DNA from: Melioribacteraceae bacterium
Lineage (GTDB): Bacteria; Bacteroidota; Ignavibacteria; Ignavibacteriales; Melioribacteraceae
NCBI GenBank assembly: GCA_016342755.1
Contig: JAEINS010000002.1
Coordinates: 62,001 to 126,000 of the forward strand
DNA length: 64,000 bases
Reading direction: 5' to 3'
Positions within the stretch are counted from its first letter, which is position 1; every line of letters starts with the position of its first letter. Below, one piece after another: positions 17,797 to 27,263 of this stretch. The notes beneath the pieces are model-generated. The model was not told the origin of the DNA and did no database searches. It saw only the letters and a program-made list of their open reading frames with translations. Made by a program: the position numbers and the translations under genes.

Positions 17797-18858
17797 TTAT
17801 TTCATCAAAATAGTTTTAATATATTCAAACAACGAAATTTTTCCAAGATCAACTTCGCACTGAAAATACATATTAGGGTATATATTTAATTTAGGATCAC
17901 TAAGTTCTGTTTTAAGAAGAATTGCCTGTCGTCCGTTTAATAAAAAAGTATTCTTTTGCAGATTGTTAATTTCGCAGCTAAATTTATAATTAAGATCTGG
18001 TAAAACTATCTCATAATCACTTCCAATTTTAATATACTTTGCCTCGCTCAGTTCAACCGGAAATAAAAACACGTATGATGAAGTATCCGCTATTATCATT
18101 AACGTATCTGAGTTAACTGATGATTGATAAAGTCCATTGATTGGCGAACAAAATACAAATTGCTCTTTTTTATCGCATAGCAGTTTATACTCTTTTTTAT
18201 ATGATTCTAATAAAACACTAAGCTTTTTAATTTCTTCCGGCTTTAATCCGGTTTTATATCTTTCCAGCTCAGCTTTATTTTTATCAATGTTTATTTTATA
18301 AAGCTCATATTTCCCTTTTTCAATTTCAAATTCCTGCTCCGAAATTAAATCTTTTTGAAATTGTTTTTCAGCCCGGTCGTATATTTTTTTCTGCTCAATA
18401 TATTCCTTTTCAGCAAAAATTAAATTCTGTCTTAAAACTTCTAAAACTTCTTTTTTCTCTCCGGTTTCCGAAACAATAATCTGCGATTCCAAATCGATGA
18501 TGTTTCTTTCAACTTCAAGTATATTCCTTTCAAGCTCCGATGAAGTTATAATTCCCAGAGTATCGCCTTTCTCAACCTTTTGATCTTTAAGTTCTTCAGC
18601 ATCAATTTTAAAACTAAGAGCATCGCCTCTTTCTAATTGATAAGTAGAATATTCACGGTCAGTTCCTAAAACATTATCTTTATGTCTCGAGTAAATGAAC
18701 CCGTCAATTCCACGGGAAATTATCCATTCACTTGCCGGATAAACTTTTGCAGTAGAACTTACTGTATGATTGATTGGTACTAAAAGATTTAAGACAACAA
18801 TTATTGCCAATAAAACTACGATAAATAATAAAGCCTGTCTTTTTGAGATTTGTATCAT
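17797..18858 (-). CDS. HlyD-like membrane fusion / adaptor protein
   Basis: A 353-residue protein anchored by one N-terminal helix (about 8-28). A barrel-sandwich half-domain follows, then a long coiled coil from about 105 to 225 rich in E, K and I (EVERNIIDLESQI, KGKYELYKINIDKNKAELERY). The second half of the barrel and a beta-barrel domain end the protein. This is the architecture of HlyD/RND adaptors, which bridge an inner-membrane machine to the outer envelope. AGGA lies six bases before the ATG. It is the first gene of the operon with VTC and DUF4956, with no transporter or TolC in the same unit, which is unusual for an adaptor. Confidence 0.78.
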   Translation of the reverse strand: MIQISKRQALLFIVVLLAIIVVLNLLVPINHTVSSTAKVYPASEWIISRGIDGFIYSRHKDNVLGTDREYSTYQLERGDALSFKIDAEELKDQKVEKGDTLGIITSSELERNILEVERNIIDLESQIIVSETGEKKEVLEVLRQNLIFAEKEYIEQKKIYDRAEKQFQKDLISEQEFEIEKGKYELYKINIDKNKAELERYKTGLKPEEIKKLSVLLESYKKEYKLLCDKKEQFVFCSPINGLYQSSVNSDTLMIIADTSSYVFLFPVELSEAKYIKIGSDYEIVLPDLNYKFSCEINNLQKNTFLLNGRQAILLKTELSDPKLNIYPNMYFQCEVDLGKISLFEYIKTILMK

Positions 18859-19082
18859 TCCATTTCCTATTTCAGCAAACTTCAGTATAAGTCAATTACC
18901 ATACCAGCTAAGTAATTTATAAGCATACATTTTTCGGACTAATTTGCCGCATACTTTTTTTAAAATTTTATTATCCGTTATAAAAAAGATAACAATGTTC
19001 TTTTTTTTATAACGTTTTATTTTCAATGAGTTAGTTTGAGTTTGACGAAAGCTCAAGATAACTTTTTTAATTTCATTTATCT

Positions 19083-19982
19083 TTAGAGTGAATGACCTCT
19101 TAAAAAAGCATCCGTGGTCATTCTTTTTCTTCCTTCCGGCTGGATTTCTAAAAGTTCTAAACTTGCTTCTGCACAACCAATAAATATTTGGTTTTTATTT
19201 TGTTTAATTTCTCCGATGCTCAATTTTTCAGAATCCGAAACTCTGGCTTTAAATACCTTGTAACTTTTTTTATTATAAATAAAAAAAGCTCCGGGATATG
19301 GTGATAATCCTCGAACCAAATTATTTAATTTTTGCGCAGGATTATTCCAGTTTAATAAACATGTATCTTTATTTATTTTAGGAGCCGGACAAGCTAAAGA
19401 ATCGTCCTGTTCCTTTTCTTTAACGTTTCCGGCATCAATACTTTTAACAGTCTTAAGTACCAGATCAGCACCAGCTAAACTCATTTTATCATGAACAGAA
19501 CCGAGATTATCTTCATCGCTAATTGTAATTTTTACCGCATCAATAATATTTCCGGTATCCACTTTATCTTTTAGAAAGAATGTTGTAACACCCGTTTCTT
19601 TTTCACCATTTATAATTGCCCACTGAATTGGAGCGGCACCTCTATACTTTGGCAAAATAGAACCGTGTAAATTGAAAGATCCTTTTGAAGGCATTGTGTA
19701 AACTTCGCGTGGTAAAATTCTGAATGCGACAACAACAAATAAATCAGCTTCAATTTTTTTTAATTGCGCAACAAATTCTTCGTCTTTAAGTTTTTCGGGC
19801 TGAAGAACCGGTATATTGTTATCTACGGCATATTGCTTAACCGGAGTTGCAGAAATTTTTCTTCCTCTTCCCCGTTCTTTATCAGGAGCGGTAACAACAG
19901 CCGCAACTTCATATTCAGATTCATTTAAAATTTTTAATGATGGAACCGCAAAATCCGGTGTACCAAAAAATATGATCTTCAT
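19083..19982 (-). CDS. fmt: Methionyl-tRNA formyltransferase
   Basis: Formylates the initiator Met-tRNA using 10-formyltetrahydrofolate. The 299 residues are slightly shorter than the E. coli enzyme but complete, ending in the typical AFLRGHSL. The start MKIIFFGTPDFAVPSL and the formyl-folate binding loop FNLHGSILPKYRGAAPIQW are diagnostic. The catalytic triad is N104, H106 and D142. It lies 13 bases after def, the functional partner that later removes the formyl group, within a four-gene overlapping operon. Confidence 0.95.
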   Translation of the reverse strand: MKIIFFGTPDFAVPSLKILNESEYEVAAVVTAPDKERGRGRKISATPVKQYAVDNNIPVLQPEKLKDEEFVAQLKKIEADLFVVVAFRILPREVYTMPSKGSFNLHGSILPKYRGAAPIQWAIINGEKETGVTTFFLKDKVDTGNIIDAVKITISDEDNLGSVHDKMSLAGADLVLKTVKSIDAGNVKEKEQDDSLACPAPKINKDTCLLNWNNPAQKLNNLVRGLSPYPGAFFIYNKKSYKVFKARVSDSEKLSIGEIKQNKNQIFIGCAEASLELLEIQPEGRKRMTTDAFLRGHSL

Positions 19983-19995
19983 CTTATCCTAAAAT

Positions 19996-20544
19996 TTATT
20001 TTCTCTCTGTTATTTCGTAATCAACATTAACTTCTCTTTTCATAATTCGCATAAGATCACCCTTAATTTTTCTCTTTGTAAAGGCATCTGTTCTATCCGG
20101 CATAAGTTTCCCGATTAAATGATCATATTCATGCTGAATTACTCTTGCGTAAAAATCATCAACTTCTAAGATTTTTTCCTCTTCATTCGGATCAAGATAT
20201 TTTATCTGTATTCCAAATGACCGTTCTATATTTACACCAAGTCCTGGTAACGAAAGACAGCCTTCTTCCATTTTCCAGGTTTCGTCCGATACTTTTATAA
20301 TCTCAGGATTTATCATGACAATTGGTTTTAAGTCTTCATAATCTTCAACCGGACTCAAATCAATTACAAACATTTTTTTCAACAGTCCAACTTGATTTGC
20401 AGCCAGACCAATTCCGTTTGATTCTCTCATTGTCTCAAACATATCCTGAATATTTTTTATCAATTCATCATCTATAGCTTCAATTTCTATAGCTTTTTGT
20501 CGTAAAACTTTATCACCGTAAACCGTTATTGGTAAAACAGCCAT
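19996..20544 (-). CDS. def: Peptide deformylase
   Basis: Metalloenzyme that removes the N-formyl group from new proteins. All three motifs are present: GIGLAANQVG from residue 44, EEGCLSLP with metal ligand C96, and QHEYDHLIGK with H138, E139 and H142. The tyrosine in HEYDH replaces the more usual isoleucine or leucine, a common variant. The 182 residues match type I enzymes. The ATG overlaps the upstream stop by one base (TAATG) and fmt follows at 13 bases, the standard def-fmt order. Confidence 0.95.
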   Translation of the reverse strand: MAVLPITVYGDKVLRQKAIEIEAIDDELIKNIQDMFETMRESNGIGLAANQVGLLKKMFVIDLSPVEDYEDLKPIVMINPEIIKVSDETWKMEEGCLSLPGLGVNIERSFGIQIKYLDPNEEEKILEVDDFYARVIQHEYDHLIGKLMPDRTDAFTKRKIKGDLMRIMKREVNVDYEITERK

Positions 20545-21458
20545 TATAACTCTCCTAAATTTTGTTCTTCAACTTCAGCAGATACAACTTCCGCACTTAA
20601 ATCTTTATATAGAATTACTTCGGTTGAGCAGAATAACATTCTAATTAAGAGTCGAAAAATAATTAACATTTGTTGAAGAAAAAAGGTTAATATTAAAAAG
20701 TAGTGCGGATAGTCAGGTATAAATCTTTCTACAACATTGTACACAACTGCTCCAAGTGCGCCTATAACTGCTACAAATAGGTATACAGAAAAAATTTTAC
20801 TAAAATTTTGTCTCAGTAAAATTATTACTTTTCCAATTGATTTAAATAGCCCGTTGTTTTCATCAATTACCATCGATGTTTTTATGTAGTCTGAGAATCC
20901 GCTTATAATGCCTATTAGAAAAATCAATAAAACATATCTTAATGATCTAAAAATGAAATCATAAATTAATGCATCATAATCTTTAAAGACCCAGCCAATA
21001 AAATCGCCTAAATAATCGTTAAATATAAACGCTGCAACAAAAAATAAAAGCGATACAATTAAAACTTTAGTGAAACGAAACCAGTATTTTACGCAGCCGT
21101 AGAAAAAATCTACAAAATGATTTTTCTTTGGTGTATTAAATATTGTTATTAAGCCGCCTAAAAAGAACGTCTGAATCAGTGAATAAACAGCCACTACTGC
21201 GTAAATAACTATTGGTATTGCTCCAAACGTATTTTCATAAAGAGAGCGTAATTGAATGTACCACATTATATCAAAATTGTGCAGCAGTCTCTGACTCAAA
21301 AGTGAACTGCCTAAATTATCTGTTAGTATAAAATAGATTGGTGTACTTAAAATAAATGCAAATGCTAAATTACTTGCCAGCAGCAGCCAGACAAATTTTG
21401 TATTATAAGAAACTTTTCTAGCTCCTTCAATAATTGTATCTTTAATCGAAATTTTCAT
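20544..21458 (-). CDS. Multi-pass membrane protein of unknown function
   Basis: A 304-residue protein with about six hydrophobic helices: near residues 22-44, 78-105, 128-150, 168-188, 218-240 and 250-275. The N-terminus is cytoplasmic-looking and basic, and the tail is short and acidic. The pattern of glycine-rich amphipathic helices (FLIGIISGFSDYIKTSMVI) recalls the membrane domains of DUF4013-like proteins, but I cannot assign a family. The gene overlaps the M1-like gene upstream by four bases (ATGA) and def downstream by one. It is therefore co-translated with them, and its expression should follow def-fmt. Confidence 0.8.
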   Translation of the reverse strand: MKISIKDTIIEGARKVSYNTKFVWLLLASNLAFAFILSTPIYFILTDNLGSSLLSQRLLHNFDIMWYIQLRSLYENTFGAIPIVIYAVVAVYSLIQTFFLGGLITIFNTPKKNHFVDFFYGCVKYWFRFTKVLIVSLLFFVAAFIFNDYLGDFIGWVFKDYDALIYDFIFRSLRYVLLIFLIGIISGFSDYIKTSMVIDENNGLFKSIGKVIILLRQNFSKIFSVYLFVAVIGALGAVVYNVVERFIPDYPHYFLILTFFLQQMLIIFRLLIRMLFCSTEVILYKDLSAEVVSAEVEEQNLGEL

Positions 21459-23428
21459 CCGGCACTTCCAAGTATCATTAACATATTTTGAACCCAGAAT
21501 AACCAGCGCAGCGAAAGTGAAAAAGTAACAAAATATTGCGGACTAACTGTAAACGAATTATTAGCAAAATTGATATCCAATAAATTTATTCTATCAGGAT
21601 CAACTTCCGCGGCATAAACCTCGTTCTCTGTTTTGAAATTTATTGATGCCCAGGTATTTTTTCCATCCCACGCAGAATACAAAGTATCCTGATTAGTGTA
21701 CAAAGCAATCTGCACAGGAAAAACTCCGTCTCCATATCTTCTGCATAAAACGGAATATTCATTTTCGCTAACCTTTTGAATATTGCTAACTCCATAATCA
21801 AAATAATACGCGTTAGCATAGAAGTTTTCTTTAAACCAGATCATATCTTCACTAGTATACTCTTGAATTACATCGAGTATATCTTGCCCAACCGGATGTT
21901 TAAATTTAAATCTGTTATAAAATACTTCTAAAATTTCCATCACTTTTTCCGAACCTAAATATTTTTCAAGAGTTAACAGAATTAATTCTGGTTTATTTTT
22001 GGTATTAACTTCATAAGCCAGTTTTGTAGGATGATTAAAAGAAGTATCGGCAACTGTGCCGGTTTTAAGATTAGAATAATATTTTTCGAGAGCCAATGTA
22101 CCCTGTGTAAAAGTATAATCTCCCAATGTATAAACAAGCGGCACCTCGCTGTAGGAAAGAAAATTTAGACCCTTCACAGGAAAATAAGTAGCAAGTTTAA
22201 ACGATAAATTTTCTTCGCCATAATATTGATTAAGTATTTTGGAAGTTAAAAAAGAACATATACCCTCGTCAATCCATGCTTCATAAACCTGGTTGATTGA
22301 CATCATGCCGTAAAAATACTGATGCACAACTCTGTTAATGATTTCGTTTTCAGGAGAATTTAAATCTTGCGGTGATAACAAATCTGTTTCATAAGTTAAT
22401 AAAGTCGGGAACTCTCTGCCCATATCATTATTAATACTTGGGATATCAACAATAGACAAAGTACCGTATTCATAAACGCCAAAATTTTCTTCTAAATATT
22501 CTAGAGAATTTTTTACCGCGTTTATACATCTCCCAACATACCAGTCGCGCATTGGCTGAACATATGCTTTAATGGTAATCTTATTGTTCCGTTTGGTTAA
22601 AAATGTTTCAGTATAACAGTCCATTTCCTTTGCAGCAAACCATGCAAAATCATGAATGCTTTTTTGTTGGAACGAATATTTTTTTCTATTTCCAATTTTC
22701 ATTGAATCAATTAAGCTGCCTGAAGCTCCGGCAAAATAATCTGAAGGTACATTTATATTAACATTAAAATTTGAGTACTCTGAATAAAAATCGATTGGAG
22801 AATACATTTGACTGCAATGCCACTCATTATTTTTAAATACACCAACTTGCGGAAACCACTGTGAGAACATGTAAAATTCTTCCCCCGCAAAATAACCAAG
22901 TCCATAAATTATTTTGGGAACTCTGATAGCATATTCAATATTTATAATTACAGAATCGCCCGGAGTTATAAATTTATTAAGAGATATTTTGGCAACTGTT
23001 GAATCATGTAATTCTGAAATGTCCGGTTGAAGGAAGTTAAATTCAGTATTCATATCATCAACATATAACTTACTAATATTAATACGGGTTCTTGATTCTA
23101 TTGGTATATTGCCCTTTTTAGATAACAAAGAATTATTTGTATATCCGTTTGGATAGAGATGTAAAAATATTTGATCAGTTTTGTGAGCAGTTTTATTTCG
23201 CCAAATAATTTTCTGACTTACAGAAAGTTTTCTGTCCTTAATATCTAATTCAGCATCTATTAAATAATCGGAAACGATAAGCGGCTCTAATTTATTTGCT
23301 CCGGCATTTACAAGATTTTTCAAGTTTGAATTTTTAAAAACATGCTCATTTTCAGTTCTGGTTTCTTCAACCAAAAAAGATAGTCCGCAAAAAATTAAAA
23401 AGAGCATTATTAAAATTGAAATTTTCAT
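21455..23428 (-). CDS. M1-family metallopeptidase-like protein with altered zinc site
   Basis: A 657-residue exported protein with a signal peptide (about 1-20) and M1-type N-terminal beta-domain. The gluzincin-like domain follows, and the protein ends with a hydrophobic C-terminal segment (FSLSLRWLFWVQNMLMIL). The expected HExxH-x18-E zinc motif is recognisable by its flanks (HQYFYGMM, EAWIDEG), and the spacing is exact. However, the first histidine and the catalytic glutamate are replaced: N365, R366, H369 and E388 stand where H, E, H and E belong. The exopeptidase GAMEN-equivalent reads NNDMGREFPTLLTYE. It is therefore probably not an active zinc peptidase and may be a binding or structural protein. 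It heads the operon with the membrane protein, def and fmt. Confidence 0.85.
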   Translation of the reverse strand: MKISILIMLFLIFCGLSFLVEETRTENEHVFKNSNLKNLVNAGANKLEPLIVSDYLIDAELDIKDRKLSVSQKIIWRNKTAHKTDQIFLHLYPNGYTNNSLLSKKGNIPIESRTRINISKLYVDDMNTEFNFLQPDISELHDSTVAKISLNKFITPGDSVIINIEYAIRVPKIIYGLGYFAGEEFYMFSQWFPQVGVFKNNEWHCSQMYSPIDFYSEYSNFNVNINVPSDYFAGASGSLIDSMKIGNRKKYSFQQKSIHDFAWFAAKEMDCYTETFLTKRNNKITIKAYVQPMRDWYVGRCINAVKNSLEYLEENFGVYEYGTLSIVDIPSINNDMGREFPTLLTYETDLLSPQDLNSPENEIINRVVHQYFYGMMSINQVYEAWIDEGICSFLTSKILNQYYGEENLSFKLATYFPVKGLNFLSYSEVPLVYTLGDYTFTQGTLALEKYYSNLKTGTVADTSFNHPTKLAYEVNTKNKPELILLTLEKYLGSEKVMEILEVFYNRFKFKHPVGQDILDVIQEYTSEDMIWFKENFYANAYYFDYGVSNIQKVSENEYSVLCRRYGDGVFPVQIALYTNQDTLYSAWDGKNTWASINFKTENEVYAAEVDPDRINLLDINFANNSFTVSPQYFVTFSLSLRWLFWVQNMLMILGSAG

Positions 23429-23623
23429 AAATAGAAGTTAACAAAAACGGCAATTTTATTCAATTTTACGAAGAATGTATTTTAAGTTTTATTCGAAAAT
23501 CAGTTGGAATTAAAACGGTTTAATTAAGTAAAGAATTTTTCTGGTTTTATTTAATTCCAATTTGTCACAGCTTCTTGAAAAATCCATTCCATTTGTATCG
23601 GTATCTCAACTTAGAGAAGCTAC

Positions 23624-23659
23624 AAAAAAAAGCCTCACTCACAAAAAGTGAATGAGGCT
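23624..23659 (-). terminator. Intrinsic terminator of the sugar transporter/kinase operon
   Basis: AGCCTCACTCAC and GTGAATGAGGCT form a 12-bp stem with one mismatch and an AAAAA loop. On the minus strand it ends in a run of T, 28 bases after the ROK kinase stop. Confidence 0.9.
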
Positions 23660-23686
23660 AAAAAAACAACTTGTTAATATTACTAA

Positions 23687-24649
23687 CTATTTTTCGCCGT
23701 TAAGCTCATGCCAGATTAAAGCACTTGCGCCTAAAATTGCCGCATCGCCAGACGGGAGACCAGACATTAACACTTGAACTTTATTCTTAAATAAGTCCAT
23801 CATGTTTTTTTCCATATGTCTTTTTACTGGTTCAAAAATCATATCGCCGGCATTTGCAAGTCCGCCAAATAAAATAACCGCTTCCGGACTAAAATAAGCA
23901 GTTGCATCGGAAATGGCTTTTCCTAAAACTTTACCAGTATATTCAAAAGCTTCTAAAGCAACAACATCACCTTTAACCGCAGCTTCATGAATATTTTTTG
24001 AAGTAAGTTTATTAAATGGAATATCTCTTAAACTGCTTTTATCATTCATCTTTGCTAATAATTCATAAACAGTTCTTTTTATTCCCGTTGCCGAAGCTAC
24101 AGTTTCTAAACAGCCTTTTCTTCCGCATCCGCAGACTCTGTTATTTTTGTCAATTCTTACGTGACCCATTTCACCGGCAAATCCGTCATGACCGTAAACC
24201 AAATCGCCGTTAACAACAATACCGCTGCCCAATCCGGTTCCTAATGTAATCTGGATAAAGTGTTTCATATTTTTTGCCGCGCCAAATTTCATTTCGCCAA
24301 GTGCTGCCGCATTTGCGTCATTTGTTAAAACAGCCGGAAGATCGGTATATTGTTTAATTATATCAAGAACATTTACAAATCCCCATGCTAAATTGGGTGC
24401 ATGTTCAATTGTTCCTTTATAATAGTTAGCATTCGGAGCACCAATTCCAATTCCCTTTAACTCATATTTGTCTTTAACCAGTTCAAATTTTTCATTAAAT
24501 GATTTAAATACTCTTTCAAAAAAACTCTCTGCTGAATCATCACCTGTAGTTGGAATTGAATCACTTGTTAAAATATTTCCATTTCTATCTACTAATCCAA
24601 AAACTGTGTTAGTACCGCCGATATCAATTCCTAGAACAACTTCTAACAT
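23687..24649 (-). CDS. ROK-family sugar kinase (probable glucokinase)
   Basis: Phosphorylates a hexose with ATP in the cytoplasm. The 320 residues carry the ATP-binding GIDIGGTNTVFG, the sugar-binding TNDANAAALGE and GEMGHVRI, and the ROK zinc-type cluster CGCGRKGCLE. The phosphate-2 region is LGTGLGSGIVV. Fructokinase or N-acetylglucosamine kinase activity is possible, but the neighbour is a glucose/galactose-type permease, which favours glucokinase. The ATG has GGAG six bases upstream, overlapping the permease stop, so the two genes are co-expressed. A strong terminator follows. Confidence 0.9.
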   Translation of the reverse strand: MLEVVLGIDIGGTNTVFGLVDRNGNILTSDSIPTTGDDSAESFFERVFKSFNEKFELVKDKYELKGIGIGAPNANYYKGTIEHAPNLAWGFVNVLDIIKQYTDLPAVLTNDANAAALGEMKFGAAKNMKHFIQITLGTGLGSGIVVNGDLVYGHDGFAGEMGHVRIDKNNRVCGCGRKGCLETVASATGIKRTVYELLAKMNDKSSLRDIPFNKLTSKNIHEAAVKGDVVALEAFEYTGKVLGKAISDATAYFSPEAVILFGGLANAGDMIFEPVKRHMEKNMMDLFKNKVQVLMSGLPSGDAAILGASALIWHELNGEK

Positions 24650-24660
24650 TTAATTCTCCC

Positions 24661-26049
24661 CTATTCTTGAACAATATTATGTTTATAACCTTTAACTCCG
24701 TAAAAGATTATGTAAATGTAACAAATTACCGGAATTATAAACGCGTGCTGAATTCCAATTGTATCTGCTAAATATCCTTGCAATAATGGAACTAAAGCTC
24801 CGCCTACAATAGCCGCACATAAAATTCCTGATCCCTGACTTGTATGTTTGCCTAATCCGTCAATTGCCAATGTAAATATTGTTGGAAACATAATTGAATT
24901 AAACAATCCGATAGAAATTACGGCCCATACAGCAATCCAGCCAGTTGTTAACATTGTAATAACTACTGCTGAAGCCGCAATTGTTGCTAAAACATATAAT
25001 GTTCTGTTTGGTTTGTTTTTACCAAGTTTGAACGCAAAATAATTAAGAACTGCTAATCCTAAAAAGATTGCTCCTAATTCTGCTTCATTAGTTAAGTACC
25101 AGCCAAGGAAAAACGATGCAAACATTATAATTCCAATATACATATTGCTTTTCTTTTTATCCTTTTGTTCAGAAAGCATAACGGCTCCGTAAAATCTGCC
25201 AACCATTGCGCCACCCCAATAAATAGCTACATATTTAGCAGCTTCGGTTTCAACCATGTTACCAATGTTAGGTTCTGCCAAATAATTTACAAGAAAACTG
25301 CCAATAGAAACTTCACCGCCAACATACATAAAGATTGCAATAGCACCGTAAATTAAATGTTGATACGACCAGGCACTGCCGGCACTTTTTTTATACGTTT
25401 CGGCTTCAATTTTAGGAAGCTTTGCTAACATAAAATAACCTGCAATTAAAAATAAGGTTATAGCAATTCCTAAATACGGCAACTGAACGGATTCTGCTTT
25501 TTCTACCGCGTTTGATGCTTCGTTAAGAATAAGATAGGCTCCAAGTACAGGAGCTATTGTAGTTCCTAATGAATTAAATCCCTGAGTCATGTTTAATCTT
25601 CCAGAAGCAGTTTCTGACGATCCAAGAATTGCTACATAAGGATTTGCGGCAACCTGAAGTATTGTTATTCCGCCTGCTAAAACAAAAAAGGAAACCAAAA
25701 AGAACATATAACTTGCAACTATTGATGCAGGATAAAACAACAATGCTCCAATTCCTGTTACTGTTAAACCAACTACAATTCCCTTTTGAAAGCCAATCTT
25801 CTTCATTAACCATCCTGCAGGAAGCGATACTATAAAATACGCGCCAAAAAATGTAAACTGAACAAGCATACTTTCAGTATAGTTTAGATCGAACATTCCT
25901 TTTAAATGAGGAATTAAAATATCATTTAGACATGTGATAAAACCCCACATAAAAAATAGTGTTGTTAATGCCGAAAGTGCCGATGTATAATTTTTATTAT
26001 CACCCGATTGTGAAACTGTAGCTGTAGAATTAATTGAACCGCCAGCCAT
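24661..26049 (-). CDS. FucP/GluP-type sugar MFS transporter
   Basis: A 462-residue inner-membrane proton-sugar symporter with 12 expected helices. Family motifs include [19 protein letters not shown] in helix 1, the loop [12 protein letters not shown] and the strongly conserved [12 protein letters not shown] with [14 protein letters not shown]. The second half is [22 protein letters not shown] ([10 protein letters not shown] and [12 protein letters not shown] in two parts), also diagnostic. The substrate is probably glucose, galactose or a related hexose, which the ROK kinase 11 bases downstream would phosphorylate. AAGGAG precedes the ATG. Confidence 0.92.
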   Translation of the reverse strand: MAGGSINSTATVSQSGDNKNYTSALSALTTLFFMWGFITCLNDILIPHLKGMFDLNYTESMLVQFTFFGAYFIVSLPAGWLMKKIGFQKGIVVGLTVTGIGALLFYPASIVASYMFFLVSFFVLAGGITILQVAANPYVAILGSSETASGRLNMTQGFNSLGTTIAPVLGAYLILNEASNAVEKAESVQLPYLGIAITLFLIAGYFMLAKLPKIEAETYKKSAGSAWSYQHLIYGAIAIFMYVGGEVSIGSFLVNYLAEPNIGNMVETEAAKYVAIYWGGAMVGRFYGAVMLSEQKDKKKSNMYIGIIMFASFFLGWYLTNEAELGAIFLGLAVLNYFAFKLGKNKPNRTLYVLATIAASAVVITMLTTGWIAVWAVISIGLFNSIMFPTIFTLAIDGLGKHTSQGSGILCAAIVGGALVPLLQGYLADTIGIQHAFIIPVICYIYIIFYGVKGYKHNIVQE

Positions 26050-26239
26050 ATCTTTCTCCTTAAACGTTTAATTCGTTGTTTAAATATAAAAAGTTATTTC
26101 TATCTTTTAAGTTTTTTTTTGATAATTACAAATTTTGAACCAAGAAATTATCTTGGTAAACAGGTTAAAATTGAGGAAAGAGATAAAAACGAAATTATCA
26201 TTATAATTAAAATATTATCTTTTTAATAAGAAAAGCTTC

Positions 26240-27238
26240 TTATTTAAGAAAACTTGTTAATTCTGTTAACATTTCATTTTTTCTTGCTTTATCCGCAAAA
26301 GAAGAATCAATTGAATTCCTTGCAATATTAATTATATCGGCTTTGGATAAATTTACACTTTCATGCATAGCCAAATAATTTTCAGCAATATAACCGCCAA
26401 AATATGCAGGATCATCTGAGTTTAACGTGATAATCATATCTGCCTCCAGCATCTGCGGCAATGGATGATTTTTTAGATCCGGAACAACTTTTAATTTTTG
26501 ATTTGACAGCGGACAAACAGTTAAAGCTAAATTTTCCCGGGCAATTTTTTTTGTTAAAGTTTTATCATTTAAAGAATTGTTACCATGATCGATTCTCGAA
26601 ATTTTCAAATTATCTATTGCGTCCCATACATACTCAGCGGGACCTTCTTCGCCAGCATGTGCAAAGGCTAAATATCCTTGTTTGCGCGCTTCCTTAAATA
26701 CATTCTTAAACTTTGACGGAGGATGCCCGAGTTCCGAGGAATCTAATCCTACACCAAGAATTTTATCTTTGTAAGGTTCAGCTTCAAGCAAAACTTCAAA
26801 CGCTGATTTTTCATCCAGATGTCTTAAAAAACACATAATTATTTCTGAAGATATTCCTAAATTATTTTGCCCGTCTTTTAAGGCCTTATAAATTCCATTA
26901 AAAACAGTATTAAATGAAACTCCCCTTTCTGTATGAGTTTGCGGATCAAAAAATATTTCGGTGTGAAGTACATTTTGCTCTTTTATTTTTTTAAGATATG
27001 CTGTAGTTAAATCGTAAAAATCCTCTTCTTCTAATAAAACGGCAGCACCTTGATAATAGAGGTCCAGGAATTCTTGAAGATTGTTAAACTGGTAGGCTTT
27101 TTTAAGCTGATCGACATTTGAATATTTTAAATTTATTTTATTTCGTTCAGCTAAAGAAAAAATCATCCCGGGTTCTAAACTGCCTTCTATATGTATGTGA
27201 AGTTCAGCTTTAGGAATATTCCAAATAAAATCTTTCAT
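26240..27238 (-). CDS. Adenine deaminase (adenosine deaminase-like family)
   Basis: Cytoplasmic metal-dependent amidohydrolase in purine salvage. The 332 residues contain the metal motif AELHIHIEGSLEP, HAGEEGPAEYVWDAI, RIDHGNNS, CPLSNQKL and NSDDPAYFGGY. The wording of the middle region (FLRHLDEKSAFEVL, GLDSSELGHPPSKF) matches the adenine-deaminase branch typified by yeast Aah1 rather than true adenosine deaminase; the assignment is from remembered family sequence and fairly confident. GGAG lies five to six bases before the ATG. It starts 25 bases after the J-domain gene, so the two may be co-transcribed. Confidence 0.88.
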   Translation of the reverse strand: MKDFIWNIPKAELHIHIEGSLEPGMIFSLAERNKINLKYSNVDQLKKAYQFNNLQEFLDLYYQGAAVLLEEEDFYDLTTAYLKKIKEQNVLHTEIFFDPQTHTERGVSFNTVFNGIYKALKDGQNNLGISSEIIMCFLRHLDEKSAFEVLLEAEPYKDKILGVGLDSSELGHPPSKFKNVFKEARKQGYLAFAHAGEEGPAEYVWDAIDNLKISRIDHGNNSLNDKTLTKKIARENLALTVCPLSNQKLKVVPDLKNHPLPQMLEADMIITLNSDDPAYFGGYIAENYLAMHESVNLSKADIINIARNSIDSSFADKARKNEMLTELTSFLK

Positions 27239-27263
27239 TTTAACTCCACCATTTTTTTAGATA

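Noticed and set aside
18892..19176. 94-residue minus-strand frame after fmt
   Set aside because: It begins inside the last codons of fmt in another frame and continues through AT-rich spacer; there is no ribosome site.
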